A stretch of 64,000 bases of DNA from Capitella teleta (taxonomy: Eukaryota > Annelida > Polychaeta > Capitellidae), in the NCBI GenBank assembly GCA_000328365.1, contig KB294417.1, positions 587,189 through 651,188 of the forward strand, given 5' to 3'. Within the stretch, counting starts at the first letter, position 1. Each line of letters starts with the position of its first letter. A program made the translations under genes and the position numbers. The notes beneath the pieces are model-generated. The model did no database searches. It was given only the letters and a program-made list of their open reading frames with translations, and was not told where the DNA came from. Below are positions 42,930 through 58,626 of the stretch, in pieces.

Positions 42930-45647
42930 GCATACATGCATGCTGACGATGGAATCCAGGCATTTGCTGTGTGTGGCAGCGGCAAGCATTTTACCCTGAT
43001 TCTGGTCACCGGAAAGCGTGGGCTTCATTCCATTGATTTGATATCACAAATCAAACACCAGTAAGCAATTGATTTGCTTTCCATCTCTCGATCTCAATTC
43101 CCCTACGCCTTTTTCTTTCAGAGTGGAACCGCCTGCAGCAACAGAGCTTGAGAGTGCTGATATGATATTCAGTGATTTATTGGAAGAAGGAGGTGGATTG
43201 TTAAAACCGTTTGAATCTGGAGAAATTATTCTGCATGTTACAAAAGAATCTCTCCTCGGCACTTTACATGATGAGGTCATTGATCTCCTTGTGTTCCATC
43301 ATTTATACTGTATACTGCTTATAGAAGCTAATTGTCTGAAATTCTGTTCTTACCAAGAACAAACTGGATTTATAACTCCTCAAAACAAGTATGATATATC
43401 ATACGGGGAAACCACGGGCCGTTTGTTTTTAGTGTATCCTGAAAGTTACCCATCTTTATCTTCTAAAATCATCACTGAAGACAACCGGATATTTTCTCTC
43501 GGAAACTCTCTATTCAATCAGCTCTTTGATTATGACGCTAATTTACTGAATCTGATGATGGCTGTGGTATTAACAGAGAATGGTTGTGTTTATGCTGTGC
43601 CTGTGACAATCAATTCAGTTCAAGTAACACCCCGGTTGCTATATGACTTACAGCAACAGGCTTGCCAAATCCATCTTGTGAATGCTGATACATTGGCTAT
43701 TACTGGGAAGCAAGGCAAATTACTCCTGATCTCAAGCGGAGAACAAGTTGCCAAATACGAAGAACATCAGCTGCCGGGTGATGTCTCTTGCTCGTTGGTT
43801 TACAAGCAACATTTGCTGTTCACTTGTGGCAGAGAACTCATGTGGACTGATTTATCCTGGCTTTTGAGAGAGAATGCTCCATCTGCTGAGGTGGAGGTAC
43901 ATGTAGTGTCTTGCAACTTCTTTAATGTGCAGTCCATGATCATTATGAATCCAATAGGTGAGTTGAATTTCGAGTAAAATATGCATTGCTTAGATATCGT
44001 TGACATAGAGTGGTATTTTTTAATTATATGTTATATAGCTAACATTAGGTTGCCAGGTTGGTGGCTGCCACCAAACCCTCGATCTAAAGACATGTACGTG
44101 AAACACTCATGCAACCACCGTGTGTAATCATGTACTAAAGATCCAGCCTCTTATTCCAACATCAGCAGTGGAAAAAAAGCACTTACTGTATATATGTGTT
44201 AATAAATACTGTTTCAGGTTGGGCTGAGGAGAAGAGGGCATGCATCATGGCTGCCACCACTCGTGGTTGTCTTCAGCATCTCGGCATTCTATTCTCTTCT
44301 CAGGTGTTACATCCGGCTGCTTCTCCTTCATTTGTTAGCTCAAGTAGCAGCATTCTCAAAGACAAAGTGACCAGCATTAGTCAGATATCTGAGCAAGAAA
44401 TGAAGCTAGAAGAAGTTATGAAGGCTCAGCAGAACGTCATTAGCCAATTGGCCATTGCTGGGTCGTTGCTCTGTTCACAGATGGTAACTGTGTCTTCTTC
44501 TGTGGACATCACTGATTATGGCTGGAATAAGAAATACAATGTGCTGGTCACTGTTAACAATGCCTCTCCACATGTGATGAGTGATGGTTGGTGCTTGGTG
44601 GCATCGCTTTCTCCACTCAACGATTCAACTCAACCAGGCCTTCAGAAATCTCTTGCATTCGGCTCTCTGTCTTCAGGATGTTCAGCAACAATGGCCTTTG
44701 AAGTGGATGCTGATTTTATGATCAGGTTTCCGTTGGAATTGGCTCCTTTGCTGAATTTCAATGCCAACACTCGATTTATATCAGATGATTTGAAGAATGC
44801 TTGCCTCTCAATTCCGTTCCCAAAAAGAATGTTCCAAGTGTTTGACTTTATGCATTCAGTTCAGGGAGATGGGAACACTTTGCTGCCTTCCGCTCACTTG
44901 CTAAAACATATTTCTTCTGTGATCACCAGTAAGAGATCGAATCAAACTTCATCCAGCAATGATTCTGACTGCACAAAACCAATAACCATCTCTCATCAAG
45001 TAACGAAATCTCAATTGAAAAGCATCTTTCAGAAAGGTGTGGCTTTTTTATGCATCTCCATTGAATTGTCAACATTTACAATGACAAAATGTGTTACCAT
45101 AAAATGAATTTCAAATTTTTCAATATTTCAGGCTGCAGTGAAGGTGACATATTGCAAGAAATATTCAAAGGAAATGCGGCGGTGAAACTCGACCAGTCGA
45201 CTTGTTTGCAGGTAGCCAATTTCTACAATCAGCAATCAAATATCACCGTGCAGAAGACCTCTGGTGGATTCTTGTTGACCAATAACTCTTGTCATTTTGA
45301 CCTTCTGCCTCAGTGCAGCCAGGCTCTGCAACACTGGGTTCAAGTGAGGCATAAAGCAGGCTCTATATGTTGTATCAATTTTTCTTTTTTTCTTTTTCTA
45401 CTTCCAAGAAACTTGGAAATAAGGTCACAACGAAAGATGTTCCTTTGGGAGAGGTGAAGAGGATCCTTAGCAAATATGAGGTTTGTATAAGCCATTTTTT
45501 TCAATCACTTTATTATTTATATTTCTCATTTGTATTTTCTAAATTTTTATTCAGGAAATCTCGGAACAGATTGAGGTGCATATGGATAAGTCATTGGAAG
45601 TGCACAATGTGCAGTCGTTGTATGAAGCCATGAGGAACATCCATTGA
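42930..45647 (+). CDS. FAAP100: Fanconi anaemia core complex protein FAAP100 (N-terminus not found)
   Basis: FAAP100 partners FANCB and FANCL in the catalytic module of the nuclear Fanconi core complex, which ubiquitinates FANCD2/FANCI in crosslink repair. Exons: 42930-43060, 43122-43957, 44218-45036, 45132-45343, 45409-45480 and 45555-45647, all GT-AG with agreeing phases, giving 720 residues against 881 in human. Matches include the beta-propeller text LGNSLFNQLFDYDANLLNLM (human LEDALFGLLFGADATLL), the coiled coil around EQEMKLEEVMKAQQNVISQL and the following SDGWCLVASLSPL (human DQGWTLCIQVL). The first exon starts at an acceptor, so 60 or more N-terminal residues lie upstream and were not found; a LINE occupies part of that space. 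An in-frame ATG at 42936 might be used instead. Confidence 0.85.
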
Positions 45648-45733
45648 AAAGGTCAACTTGGTCTTTATTCATTCATGTGTTATCTGTATCTTGGTGCTAC
45701 TTCGGTTATACATGTAGATGTGTGCATGGAATC

Positions 45734-45739
45734 AATAAA
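45734..45739 (+). terminator. FAAP100: Probable FAAP100 polyadenylation signal
   Basis: AATAAA lies 87 bases after the stop codon and is followed by a GT-rich run (GGTTTTGGTTTTTGGTTCTGG), the usual downstream element. Confidence 0.7.
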
Positions 45740-46123
45740 TTGGTTTTGGTTTTTGGTTCTGGTTTTGCCTATTTCCATCCACTGTTTGTAATTAGACATT
45801 TCAAGAACAATTTTAAAATTACTGTCACAAATTCTGGACAATTATGGATCAAATTCATGTAGGTATTAACAGCATTAAACATTATTTCAAGGTTCATATG
45901 CCATGTACATGCTCCAAATCTCTAATTGGAATTCTTAATTTGAGGCACTGATCAGACATCTACCAAAAACTTGCTAGTTGCTGGTTCCCAGACATCACTT
46001 GTCTCAGATATATTTATTCATTTTTTTTTTTTTCAGTAAATTATAAATACCATCCCTTAGAAACCAAAATGTTTCATTATATCTAGAATGAAATCATCCA
46101 AACTATATGAGGATATAAGGAAA

Positions 46124-46280
46124 GGTGGTGGCCGAGTGGTTAGCATGCTTGCCTCTAAAAGGTTTGGAGCTGGCCATTGGAGGTTTGAAGCCTTAGGTAA
46201 GGCCCCAGACTCCTGCTTACCTCCTCACACCTCTTAAGCCTCAGTTACTTCAGGATTCAGAGATTAAAAAAGCCCACCAA
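46124..46280 (+). mobile_element. tRNA-like SINE or tRNA-derived pseudogene
   Basis: GGTGGCCGAGTGGTTAGCAT carries a perfect A box (TGGCCGAGTGG), and GGTTTGAAGCC at 46182-46192 is a B box with one change. The spacing fits a tRNA of the Leu/Ser kind, but the anticodon arm is malformed. An unrelated A-rich 3' body follows to about 46280. A truncated relative (GACTGAGTGGTTAGTGATCC) is at about 49605 in a TFG intron. Confidence 0.6.
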
Positions 46281-46400
46281 GCAAAAAAAGATGTATTGAC
46301 CAAATTACTATTTAGGCCTAATAACTAAACATTTAGTCAATTATATGCAGTATCCATGAGATGAAAAAACCTAGGACTCTGCATAGCAAGTAAGTCAAAC

Positions 46401-46406
46401 TTTATT
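46401..46406 (-). terminator. TFG: Probable TFG polyadenylation signal
   Basis: TTTATT on the + strand is AATAAA on the gene strand, about 330 bases beyond the TFG stop. FAAP100 and TFG are convergent, with their 3' ends about 650 bp apart. Confidence 0.5.
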
Positions 46407-46733
46407 CAGAGATTAATTTTGATACAATTGGGCATTTTTAGATGAACACTGTTCTTTTTGAACCAGTAAAGAAAGCACAACCAATTAAAATCATGCTTCA
46501 TTGGTGAATGTTAAATGCTTGAATGTGAACTGTATATGACAACAGCTAATATAAACACAGAACGTAAACAAAATATACATCAACATACATAGGCCAAGGA
46601 TGGGGTAAATGTGTGCAAAAACACAGAAACCACCATGGGCGAATTATGTCAATCAAGAACGAGGAATATTATATATAATCATTTTCAAAGAACACTTCAG
46701 ATTTGATTCAATCTCTACTGAATTGCAAGTTGA

Positions 46734-50265
<3,532 letters not shown>

Positions 50266-50645
50266 CTGTGCTTATCTGGAAATATAACAATAAATATCAT
50301 CTATCCAAAATTAAATGCATCAGTTAGCTACTGTGTCATTGCAAATGTGGTATAAAATTGTGCAAATAATGTGCTGTGGTATAACCTTCATGCTGCTGCT
50401 TAGTCAAAGGCTCTATTACACTGTAGTTAACTAAATTTTCGCTGCAAGGTCAATTTTCACTGTTTTCACTTTGTCCCATTCTATATGGCGGAAATTACAT
50501 TCCATGAAGGGTGTCCCAGTATCAACTATCAATACTGGCAATCTTGACTCTTTTTCTTAAAAAATTAACTGAGATGATCATTTAAACTTGTGGAGGGCAA
50601 ATATTGAATTTGGTCTAATATTCGAAGCCGAAGCTTTGAGTAGTC

Positions 50646-51483
50646 CAGGGTTCCCCTAACTCTGGCCTGCGAGGCCCCTCACAGTGGCTCCCGGCCCCTC
50701 CAATGCTTTACTATTAAATCTGGCCCACAGGTAACTCTACAATTGAAAACAGAAAATATTAAATTTTCTTTCCCCTCAAAAAGTATTTTCTATTCCAACT
50801 GGAGCGTGGGCCAGATTCAATCGAGATAATACCATATAGGAAAAATATTCTTCTTTTATGAAGATACTTAATTGAGCAAAATAGCACCCCAGTTTGCTTG
50901 ATTTGCGACATGCACGATTTGCGATCAAGAATCTTCCCCCATTGAAAACCAGGCAGATAGCCATTTCCTCAAAGATTTAAGCAGATAAAAAGGCAGCAAC
51001 CTGGATTAAGCTCGCCAGAGATTGTCTCGGACTCTTGGTTCACAGCAAAAATTACCCACACCTCACGGACCTTGGTGTTCAATGAGGCTTGACTTCTCAT
51101 TGGCCGTTGATAAGTAACATCATGTTTTACATACTCAAGGTTCTCACCAGAGCATTAAACCAGTGCATTCTGAAGAATTTAACCATCTTTAAATAATTCT
51201 GAGGGTCAAATTTGCATATTTTGCAATATGAATTGAAAATTTTCCTAGGAGTGCATGCCCCGGAACCCCCTTTAGACTAGTTGCGCGCTTCGGCGCTTGC
51301 CAGGGTTTGGCTCCAATAAGCGCTTTCATTCTAGTGGCCTTGTGAGGACTCTTGTCACCATGATCAAATTTGGGGGAAATCTTGAATTGTATGTATTTCT
51401 ATCAGTTTGGTGTTTTCCTTGGCCGCGCAGCTACTCTGAGGTTTACTGTCTGGCCCTCACCCTGAAAAGTGTGAGGACCCCTG
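50646..51483. mobile_element. hAT-type element, 838 bp, perfect 8-bp target duplication
   Basis: The left end is CAGGGTTCCCCTAACTCTGG and the right end, inverted, CAGGGGTCCTCACACTTTTC. The flanks GAGTAGTC at 50638-50645 and 51484-51491 are identical. Ends and duplication are those of hAT elements. No transposase frame is present. The 370 bases between it and the TFG start hold no other feature. The host sequence around it (CGAAGCCGAAGCTTTGAG) resembles the CGAAGC-rich word set near 53900. Confidence 0.92.
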
Positions 51484-51784
51484 GAGTAGTCGATATGCGT
51501 CGTAGCTGAACGCGGAGCCAAATATATATTATATACCCACTCCATTGTAACAATACGGTACTAGTACCCTCATTATACATGTATAGTCAAGAGCTCAATC
51601 AAGTAACGCCCCTTCAGGCAGCTCACCAATTAAGAACAGCTCGCAATATGATTGGTCAAGTACAGACATGTGCGTTGATGCCCTGCCTTTTTAAAGCCAA
51701 GTTCAATGACATTTACAATAGTGGACCCGGTGATATTTCACTGATAAAGCACTAAGTCCCTAAGGCATAAGCACACAACAAATT

Positions 51785-53955
51785 AGGGCTGGGCGGATAT
51801 TGCTTCAACACGGATAACGGATACCCGTGTTACTAATATCCGACGGATACGGACACGGATATTTATGCCCAAACACGGGAGCATGCACTTGCAGCGTAAT
51901 GCCCCAGCGCCTGGCACACGCTGTGAGCGCAAAAGCCACGCTCTACCTGCAGCAGTTAAAGACAAGTGACCTTGACCTACTGCTGTCATCCTTGCTTCTT
52001 GTACATTTCTTTTATCAAAACGTTCAGAATGAGTTTCAAGAGGCATTGCACATGCAGACAGCTCGCTTGCCTGTCGATTTCAGAGGTGAATTCCTTATCA
52101 GCGCAGGCTATTTCAAGTATTTTTCCCAAACTTCACGAATCGCAGATTATAAGCCCAAGACGGAACGACAGTAACGTGCACTTTGTGCTACTGTGTACAC
52201 TTTCAATAACATGATTTAGAAATGTACAAACTTAGTAACTTCATGAGGCGCAAGTCAGTTCATAGCAATTATTGTTCTATAGAAAGTTTGAAATAATTCA
52301 AGTCGCCAGATCGCCAAGTAGCGGGCCTACATGTACTAGTGCTTAGAAATCAGTCTTTACGATTTAAAATGGCCAGGTGAGCAATTTTTAGCTCTCCTAA
52401 AATGCTATAGGCGAGCAATTTGCTCAGCTAAACACAATCAATAAAAATTAAGTAACTATTACTAAGTTACAAGTTAGGCCCTTTTCATGTTGATACGTTT
52501 CTTTGCATTATATCTCAAATCAGTCGTGAATGAAATGTAGATTCAAATCACACTGATTTTTTGTTGTTGAGGATTTTATGGATATGGAGGTGTTGACATT
52601 TGCCTGATCAGGTTGATGACCAGGTTCGGATTTAGGATTGGTCATTTTCTCTAACTCCAGAGCCACTGTATGGGCCATACCAGTAATGTGACGGCTTGCT
52701 GCATTAACTTTTAGCGCCGTCACAAAGCGAAACTGAAACCATTGCTATGTCACTTGAGTTCGCATAATTTATTTTCCCTGGGCGCCGATCGGACTCGGTC
52801 TATCATGCATAAAAAAATTAGCTTCCATATAAGGCGATCTGTAATCTCGATTTGAGGCCGACCACCTCCGAAGACAAACGCGGGAAAAACAAAGTCTCTT
52901 AATAAGGACTTCGGCAATCTTCGGCAACACTCGGGAGCAGACTCAACATGCGACCTCTCGCGAACGTAAACAAGAGAATATCTTAGCTGAGCAACTCTTT
53001 GCTCGCGTGAATCAATTTTGCGCGAGCAATGGCGAGCCGAGAGCAATTGCTCGCGTGAAAACGAATAGACTGGTGCTTAGAAATGGTTTATTATATGATG
53101 TTTTAGCACTCTATTTGAATAAATTATTATTATTATTAGTCTATATTAACATTAACCATTTCAACGTGGTTCAAGGTCGAGAAAGTGATGAAATTCAGTG
53201 CTGTTTGTGGCCCACACGAAAACTGCAATTGACAAAAGCTGTCACGTGTTGAAAAATAAGCACTAAAGGAGATAGATCATGAAGTGAAAGTATTATCCCT
53301 CCCTGCACCCCTGCTGGCGCCGCAGCAGTTGCCATGAGGACAGATTTGACAGTATTGATTTTCAAGTTTGAAGCTCCCTGAGCCACATTTAAATGATATG
53401 CTAATTATTAATTTCAATTCTATTTTGGGAACAAGCCCTGGGATACATGTCATAAAATTGGGGGGGAAGGGGAAATCTGCTTAGGTCACAAAGTCTCCAG
53501 CCAATTAGGATCCGATACACGGTCAGGTGACCAACATAGGGGCGTGGTTATAGTACAACAATCCTTATAAGGAAACCATTAACCTATTCCCTAGACAGTT
53601 GTCTGGATAGCTGCCAGAAATTCATTCTGACTTTTACTCGCCAAACAAGTACCGTATTGGCACCTTATTAAACATCCAGGGAATGCATGTCTTGGAAATA
53701 AGCTGATTATGTGACAATTATTATGGATACTTATTCTACGTGTATTAGCATTACTATTCAGCCGACAGACTTCATGAATATATATTTGTTTTCCCAATAG
53801 AACTGCAGGGTTGTTGTTTACACTTTTTTCTGGGTATTTCTTTTCACTCTTCGGCTTCGCTTCGGCAAAAGCCAAACCACCGAAGCTTTGGGGGTGGGCC
53901 AATATTCGCCGAATTCCGAAGCCGAATCCGAAGCTTCGACCAGCTCTAGTCACAA
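51785..53955. other. Region with hAT-like termini and gene-poor AT-rich DNA
   Basis: TAGGGCTGGGCGGATATTGC at 51785, with repeated CGGATA(A/C)CGGATA words, looks like one hAT-type terminus. TAGAGCTGGTCGAAGCTTCG, read on the - strand from 53950, looks like another, with CCGAAGCC words. Their flanks do not form a shared 8-bp duplication, so they are probably separate, damaged insertions. GTGCTTAGAAAT occurs at 52339 and 53070 with GAGCAAT/ATTGCTC words between. No host gene is recognisable. Confidence 0.35.
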
Positions 53956-54181
53956 CGCGTGGTTACGTCACTTTTGCGTGATGACTGAAGAGATTCAAGG
54001 GCATAGAATTGTGTTTATTTAAAACAAATCAGAATTAGCGCATTGTTGACATCGTGTTATCTTGTAATTGACATCGCTCAGCTTCAGTGAGCAGCGTTGT
54101 GTGCGGAATGGCTGTGCGCTACGCTCACTGTGCGCTCAAAACAAACAATAATTGCAAATGCAACAATAATTGCAATTCCAT

Positions 54182-55864
54182 GGTAACAGACGTACAGTTT
54201 GGTAGCATTTATGTATAATTAGTAAGATTTCCATGGGGTGTATTCAACTCAAACGTGGTATGCTAATACATGGGGGGTGGTTGTAAACACGTAATTAACG
54301 ATGGTAACAGACGTATGCGGTAAAATCTGATTTTCGGAGTATTCCATGTTTACGTTCAGATTCTATCAAAAGTGGACCTTCCATCAAGTGTTTTTCTATA
54401 TTGAGCTGCTCATAGTGACTAATTAGTTGACACAACATCTTTATTTGATGCAAATTCATCGTTGACTAATAATTAGACAACATTTTAATTAGTAACAGAC
54501 GTACAAAAACTTGGTAACAGACGTACAGTATCAAATTCCACTGCCTGAAAGCAGTACATCTATGCTTTAAAACTAACACTTACTATTTATTAACTCAAGG
54601 GGTAAGTTAAAATGCATTAAACATGAAATTAAAATGGTTAATATCATCAAATAATGAAAATCATGTAAAATTGGAAATGGCTGTGAGCATTTTTGATGAT
54701 TTCCGAAGGATCATTAGAATGACACCACTGGAACCACTGTGCATTTGTTAGCTGGACACTTCCAGTGCTGTCCAATAGGCTTATTGGAGGCATCAAGTTT
54801 ACTCAGACTACTTTTGATTCATTGACCAAGAGGAACACACCATTCTTAACATAACACAATGTAGTGCTCGACTTAACAAAGTCCTATTTAAGGCCATTAT
54901 CCAACATGCCGAGTGTTGGGTACTTAGTTCACAGGAAGAGGCTGTATCCTCACAACCCCTGGAGTGGGATATACAATAGCATCCTGCATCCTCTGTATTG
55001 CTAAGTTACAAGTTGTTGGAAAGTTGGAACTTGTGCAACGAGGAGATGGCCCTTGCCATCTACGCTTGCGAACTTGCTTCGTCCAAAAAACTGCACAAAT
55101 GCCCTTCCTCCAAGCGCTGATTGTGGATTGCCCTCAAATGAAATGTATCAATCTCTGCATTCTCTTGTGATATGATGAACAATTGGATTTGCCCACAATG
55201 CAAAGCATGCCATCAGCTATGGCTAGGCACACATGTGTGTGCTATAATGCTTTGATGTGTATGGGCTTAGGCAGCTGTCAGGGAGTACTCGGTGACTGGT
55301 CCTACTTGTCTAATCACAGCTTTATGCCCTTTATCCTAATAGTCTGTCATTTATCTCCCTTCTTCTTCCTCATGCTCTATATATCTCTCTTTACCCTCAT
55401 GATCATTTGTCACCACTGTCATTTAATGACCTATCCCCTGTAAGTCGGTAACGTGTGATTTCAAGTGTCTGTAATTTATCAACATTATCATTAAATAGCT
55501 TTTCAAGACTTGAAAAAAAAAATGTAAGCCTGCTAAATATATAAAATCTATTTTTTTGAATACTCTGAATTAGCAATTATTAGAATTATACATTTTGCAC
55601 TATTTTAATATTGTGCAAGGAATCAAAATTTCCTAACTAGCATATGAAAGTCAAAATCCTGAAGTCCGAAAAGTCCTGAATTTGTGGTCAAAGTGTACGT
55701 CTGTTACCATCATGGCTGCCCAAAGGCATTGGATATTGGGGATTTTTGCATGGGTAATTGTTGGCCACCTCACATTAGCTTATAAAAGTGACTTAATTTG
55801 TTGTACCAAGTAATTGTAAAAATTACAGTTAAATTAAGGTGTTAATTTTGGTAACAGACGTACA
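54182..55864. repeat. Six copies of a 15-bp motif GGTAACAGACGTACA
   Basis: The motif occurs at 54182-54196, 54303-54317 (last bases TATG), 54491-54505 (first base A), 54513-54527, inverted at 55694-55708, and 55850-55864. The outermost pair 54182/55708 is inverted and shares a few more bases (CCAT/ATGG next to it), so it could be the ends of a transposon of about 1.5 kb. The other copies, including one outside that pair, are not explained by this. Open frames in the interval are short and unrecognised. Confidence 0.85.
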
Positions 55865-56510
55865 GCGGCTAAGCAATTCAAAGGTCAGGGGTCAAAGCAA
55901 TATACATTATTTCTAATTTTTCTACATTTACTAAGAGAATGAAATGCTCTGGGATTTGGCAACACATTTCACAGCAATCTACAAACAGAATCTCAAGAAA
56001 TTAGAAATTATGAACCAAAAAGTAAATTTATCTGAATCGCTCAATTCTTGGCGTTGTCTCAAATTCTCAAAGGTACCCAACTGTTAAATGCTCAACAAAG
56101 GGTGAAGGGTGCAAGTAGATACCTAATAATATTATTCCTGCGAAAATTCAGATCCCAGGCTTTCATATGAGACCATCTAGAGGTTTCTAAGATAAATTCT
56201 AAAATTTCAACCCTTGGTTGACCTTATCATGGAATTGCCCATGTGCAGTTTTGAAATATAAACTGGTTTAATTGCAATTTTGATAGACCCCCAGTTTAAC
56301 CTGTAGCCATAATAGTAATACTTGCCATATTAGTAATACGCTGTAAGTGATATATTTAAATTAATAAATATTTTCATTTTGCTCCGCTACCCCTGGCAAA
56401 AATTAGTGCTCTAAGTTATTTCTCTGGTAGCCGGAACAATAGCAACAGTCTAATTTATTTAGTCATTATAATTGCATTACATCAGATGACAGATGAGATG
56501 GTCATATAAA
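55865..56510. other. Intergenic region with no recognised feature
   Basis: There are no exons or repeat ends beyond a CTCCGCTACCCCTGG word at about 56389, which recurs in the hairpin at 56515 and near 57286. Confidence 0.35.
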
Positions 56511-56514
56511 TATG

Positions 56515-56572
56515 TAGCTCCCCAAGCCGTAGCGTAGTGCACACACAACACTCCGCTACCCTTGGGGAGCTA
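56515..56572. repeat. Imperfect palindrome TAGCTCCCCAAG...CTTGGGGAGCTA
   Basis: Left arm TAGCTCCCCAAGCCGTAGCG (56515-56534) and right arm CGCTACCCTTGGGGAGCTA (56554-56572) are inverted repeats differing at two or three bases around a 19-bp loop. Related single words are at 56389 (CTCCGCTACCCCTGG) and 57285-57310 (TCCGCTACCTATAGGGAGCTAG). This suggests a foldback remnant or two abutting ends of a transposon family with TAGCTCCC termini. Confidence 0.75.
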
Positions 56573-56713
56573 ATGAATATGATGAGTGATGGTCGGAACA
56601 TTACATCGTAAGTTAAGTTCACGTTCAGATTAGTCAAGCAAATGCAAACTTCAAAGTTGGATGATGAACAAGATACAATCACTGCATATGATTAAACCCG
56701 TACGTGCCTCTCG

Positions 56714-56935
56714 TTGCCGTATATAAAGCCCAAAAAAAAGCACACCAAAGTGCGGTGGAAAACAGATTTTGGAATCACTTCACTTGACTGGTTGGGTGGA
56801 TGGATGTGGCGGAACGCTTATATCATTGTTGTAAATGACGCGAACAGTGGAATTGCAAAAGACATCTCTGATTTTTATCGGATATTAGGCCACAAAATAC
56901 AAATCGAACCTGCAAAGGTCTCAGACGATGTATGA
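56714..56935 (+). CDS. Unrecognised open frame, 73 codons
   Basis: The frame reads KPKKKHTKVRWKTDFGITSL, then DWLGGWMWRNAYIIVVNDAN, and ends QIEPAKVSDDV. Composition looks protein-like (basic start, aromatic middle) but no family is recognised. It has a TTG at its first codon rather than ATG, and sits between TAGCTCCC-type repeat words, so it may be the remnant of an element-borne frame. Confidence 0.2.
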   Translation: MPYIKPKKKHTKVRWKTDFGITSLDWLGGWMWRNAYIIVVNDANSGIAKDISDFYRILGHKIQIEPAKVSDDV

Positions 56936-57980
56936 TTGCAATTTGAAATAATTAACGATCATTCAGAGACAAAGAAACACCTTTATTTATTGATATAAGC
57001 ATTTATCACGTACAAAGTTGAAGCCGAACAAGCTGCGAACTTCAGTCGCGCTGAGAATGTTGAAATTAAAATAAAACAATACTATACTATACATGTACAC
57101 TGAACGTCAAAGGAAAGTACCCTATATGCATAAGTATGTGTCTGGGGAAGTGAGATTAGGGTCGAATGAACTCAAATTTGGAACTGTGCAAGTCAAACCA
57201 TATCTAAACCTGTGTCGAAAATTTTGGATGAATAAGAATTGAAGAGCAATAATAATACTATTATATGAAGTGTACTATAGAGAGTTCCGCTACCTATAGG
57301 GAGCTAGGAGAGCAGCAACGAGGGAATAAAGACACAAGGATTAAATTTCGCGAGTGTTAATATTAATTAAAAAACAGGACTCGTGATGAAAAAAAATCAT
57401 TCCTTGTAATTGAGTGTGGCCTCTGCATAGACCCTGAAGCCGCCGCTGTGAGCCGCCAGCCGCCGCCATGGAGACCTGAGCTGTCAGCAGGCATGGCAAA
57501 ACGGCTACCTGCCATGTACACACGCCGCAATTTTTACTCAGAATGTATTAGACTTAAATGAAATGCTGTCAAATACAACTGTCAACTAATCCAGGGAGAA
57601 AAGGTGCATTGTGGATTCTTTACTATAATGTCCTCCAAACAAACCGGTAGCTATAAAGGGTTGTAAGACAATTTCTCTTGTAGAGCATAGATGCCATGAC
57701 ATAATTAACTTACATTTTTATTTATTATCAATTAAATTTCTCAAAAGTTTTAAAATAATAGTTATATAATAGTTATTGAAAGGTGCATGCTGTTGCCTTG
57801 CATTCAGCTCTGGGTGTATATATGTTTTAACAGTGCTCATTTTATTGATTTGTGGACTTGAGAAAGAGAGAAATTATACTTGCTCTGAGCCGGCTTGAGC
57901 CATGAAGAAAGGTCGGGCTTAGCCGGCTAGCCACCAAATTGATGCTTCAGCCAGTCGTATTTTCACGGCTTAGCGAATTA
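56936..57980. other. Intergenic region with no recognised feature
   Basis: A short GC-rich patch with GCCGCCGC words occurs at 57437-57470 in otherwise AT-rich DNA. No exons, RNA genes or paired repeat ends were found. Confidence 0.35.
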
Positions 57981-57984
57981 TGGG

Positions 57985-58310
57985 TCTAGGCCTCCATTCA
58001 ATCAAATGCACGTTGCAATCTCCTATACATGCTGTCAAACAGTCTACAGATTATGTTGTGTGGAATTACTTCCCATTCTTCCACAAGCATCTCCCGCAAC
58101 TGATGAATGCTTCCCAGTCCCCTGGCTATTACTTGACATCCCAGCTCATCCCAGAGTTGGTCAATGAGACTTAGGTCGGGAAGATAAGCTTGCTATTCGA
58201 GCCGTGACTTGGATTTCCTCCCCTCCCAGAAACTCCCTTGTGGCTTTTGCGGCATGTGGGTGAGTGATATGCTCCCTGTAAATTGCGTGTAGGAATACAG
58301 TCTTCTATAT
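57985..58310 (-). pseudogene. Tc1/mariner transposase fragment, decayed
   Basis: On the - strand two frames together cover the C-terminal part of a Tc1-type transposase. First comes HPHAAKATREFLGGEEIQVT (58200-58300), then PDLSLIDQLWDELGCQVIAR, continuing LREMLVEEWEVIPHNIICRL and MYRRLQRAFD (57985-58180). Compare the family pattern SPDLNPIEHLWDELGRR...W..IP...I..L..SM.RR. A frame change separates the two pieces and there are no DDE residues left apart from this tail. Terminal repeats were not found. Confidence 0.8.
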
Positions 58311-58626
58311 ATGTTAAGGTCCATGGGGAAATAGGTCACACGGGCTGGGATAACATTTTTGATGATGAGGCATCAGCAGATAGCTGACACCCTCCTGGGT
58401 ATTTTGGTGCAAAAATCTTATGCATTTCTCAAGGTGTTGCAAAGTTACAGTGTTTTGAAGTCTGAGACTTCAACAACCATCCATCTGAGAAATTTGCGAT
58501 TGAAAGTCTTGATTAAGATTATTACTATTTATTTGGCCATATTTCAAGCCACAGGTATCACATCATGATGGAATTTGACATGCTTGTTTCCCTTTTCCTG
58601 GTGCCTATTACATGTTAGCTGTTTAA

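Noticed and set aside
46124-46200. Possible functional tRNA gene
   Set aside because: A and B boxes are present, but the anticodon arm and acceptor stem do not fold properly and an A-rich tail follows; it fits a SINE head or pseudogene.
53591-53953. 120-codon - strand open frame starting MTRAGRSFGFGFGIRR
   Set aside because: Its start lies in CCGAAGCC-type terminal repeats of a damaged hAT-like element; the rest has no recognisable domain.
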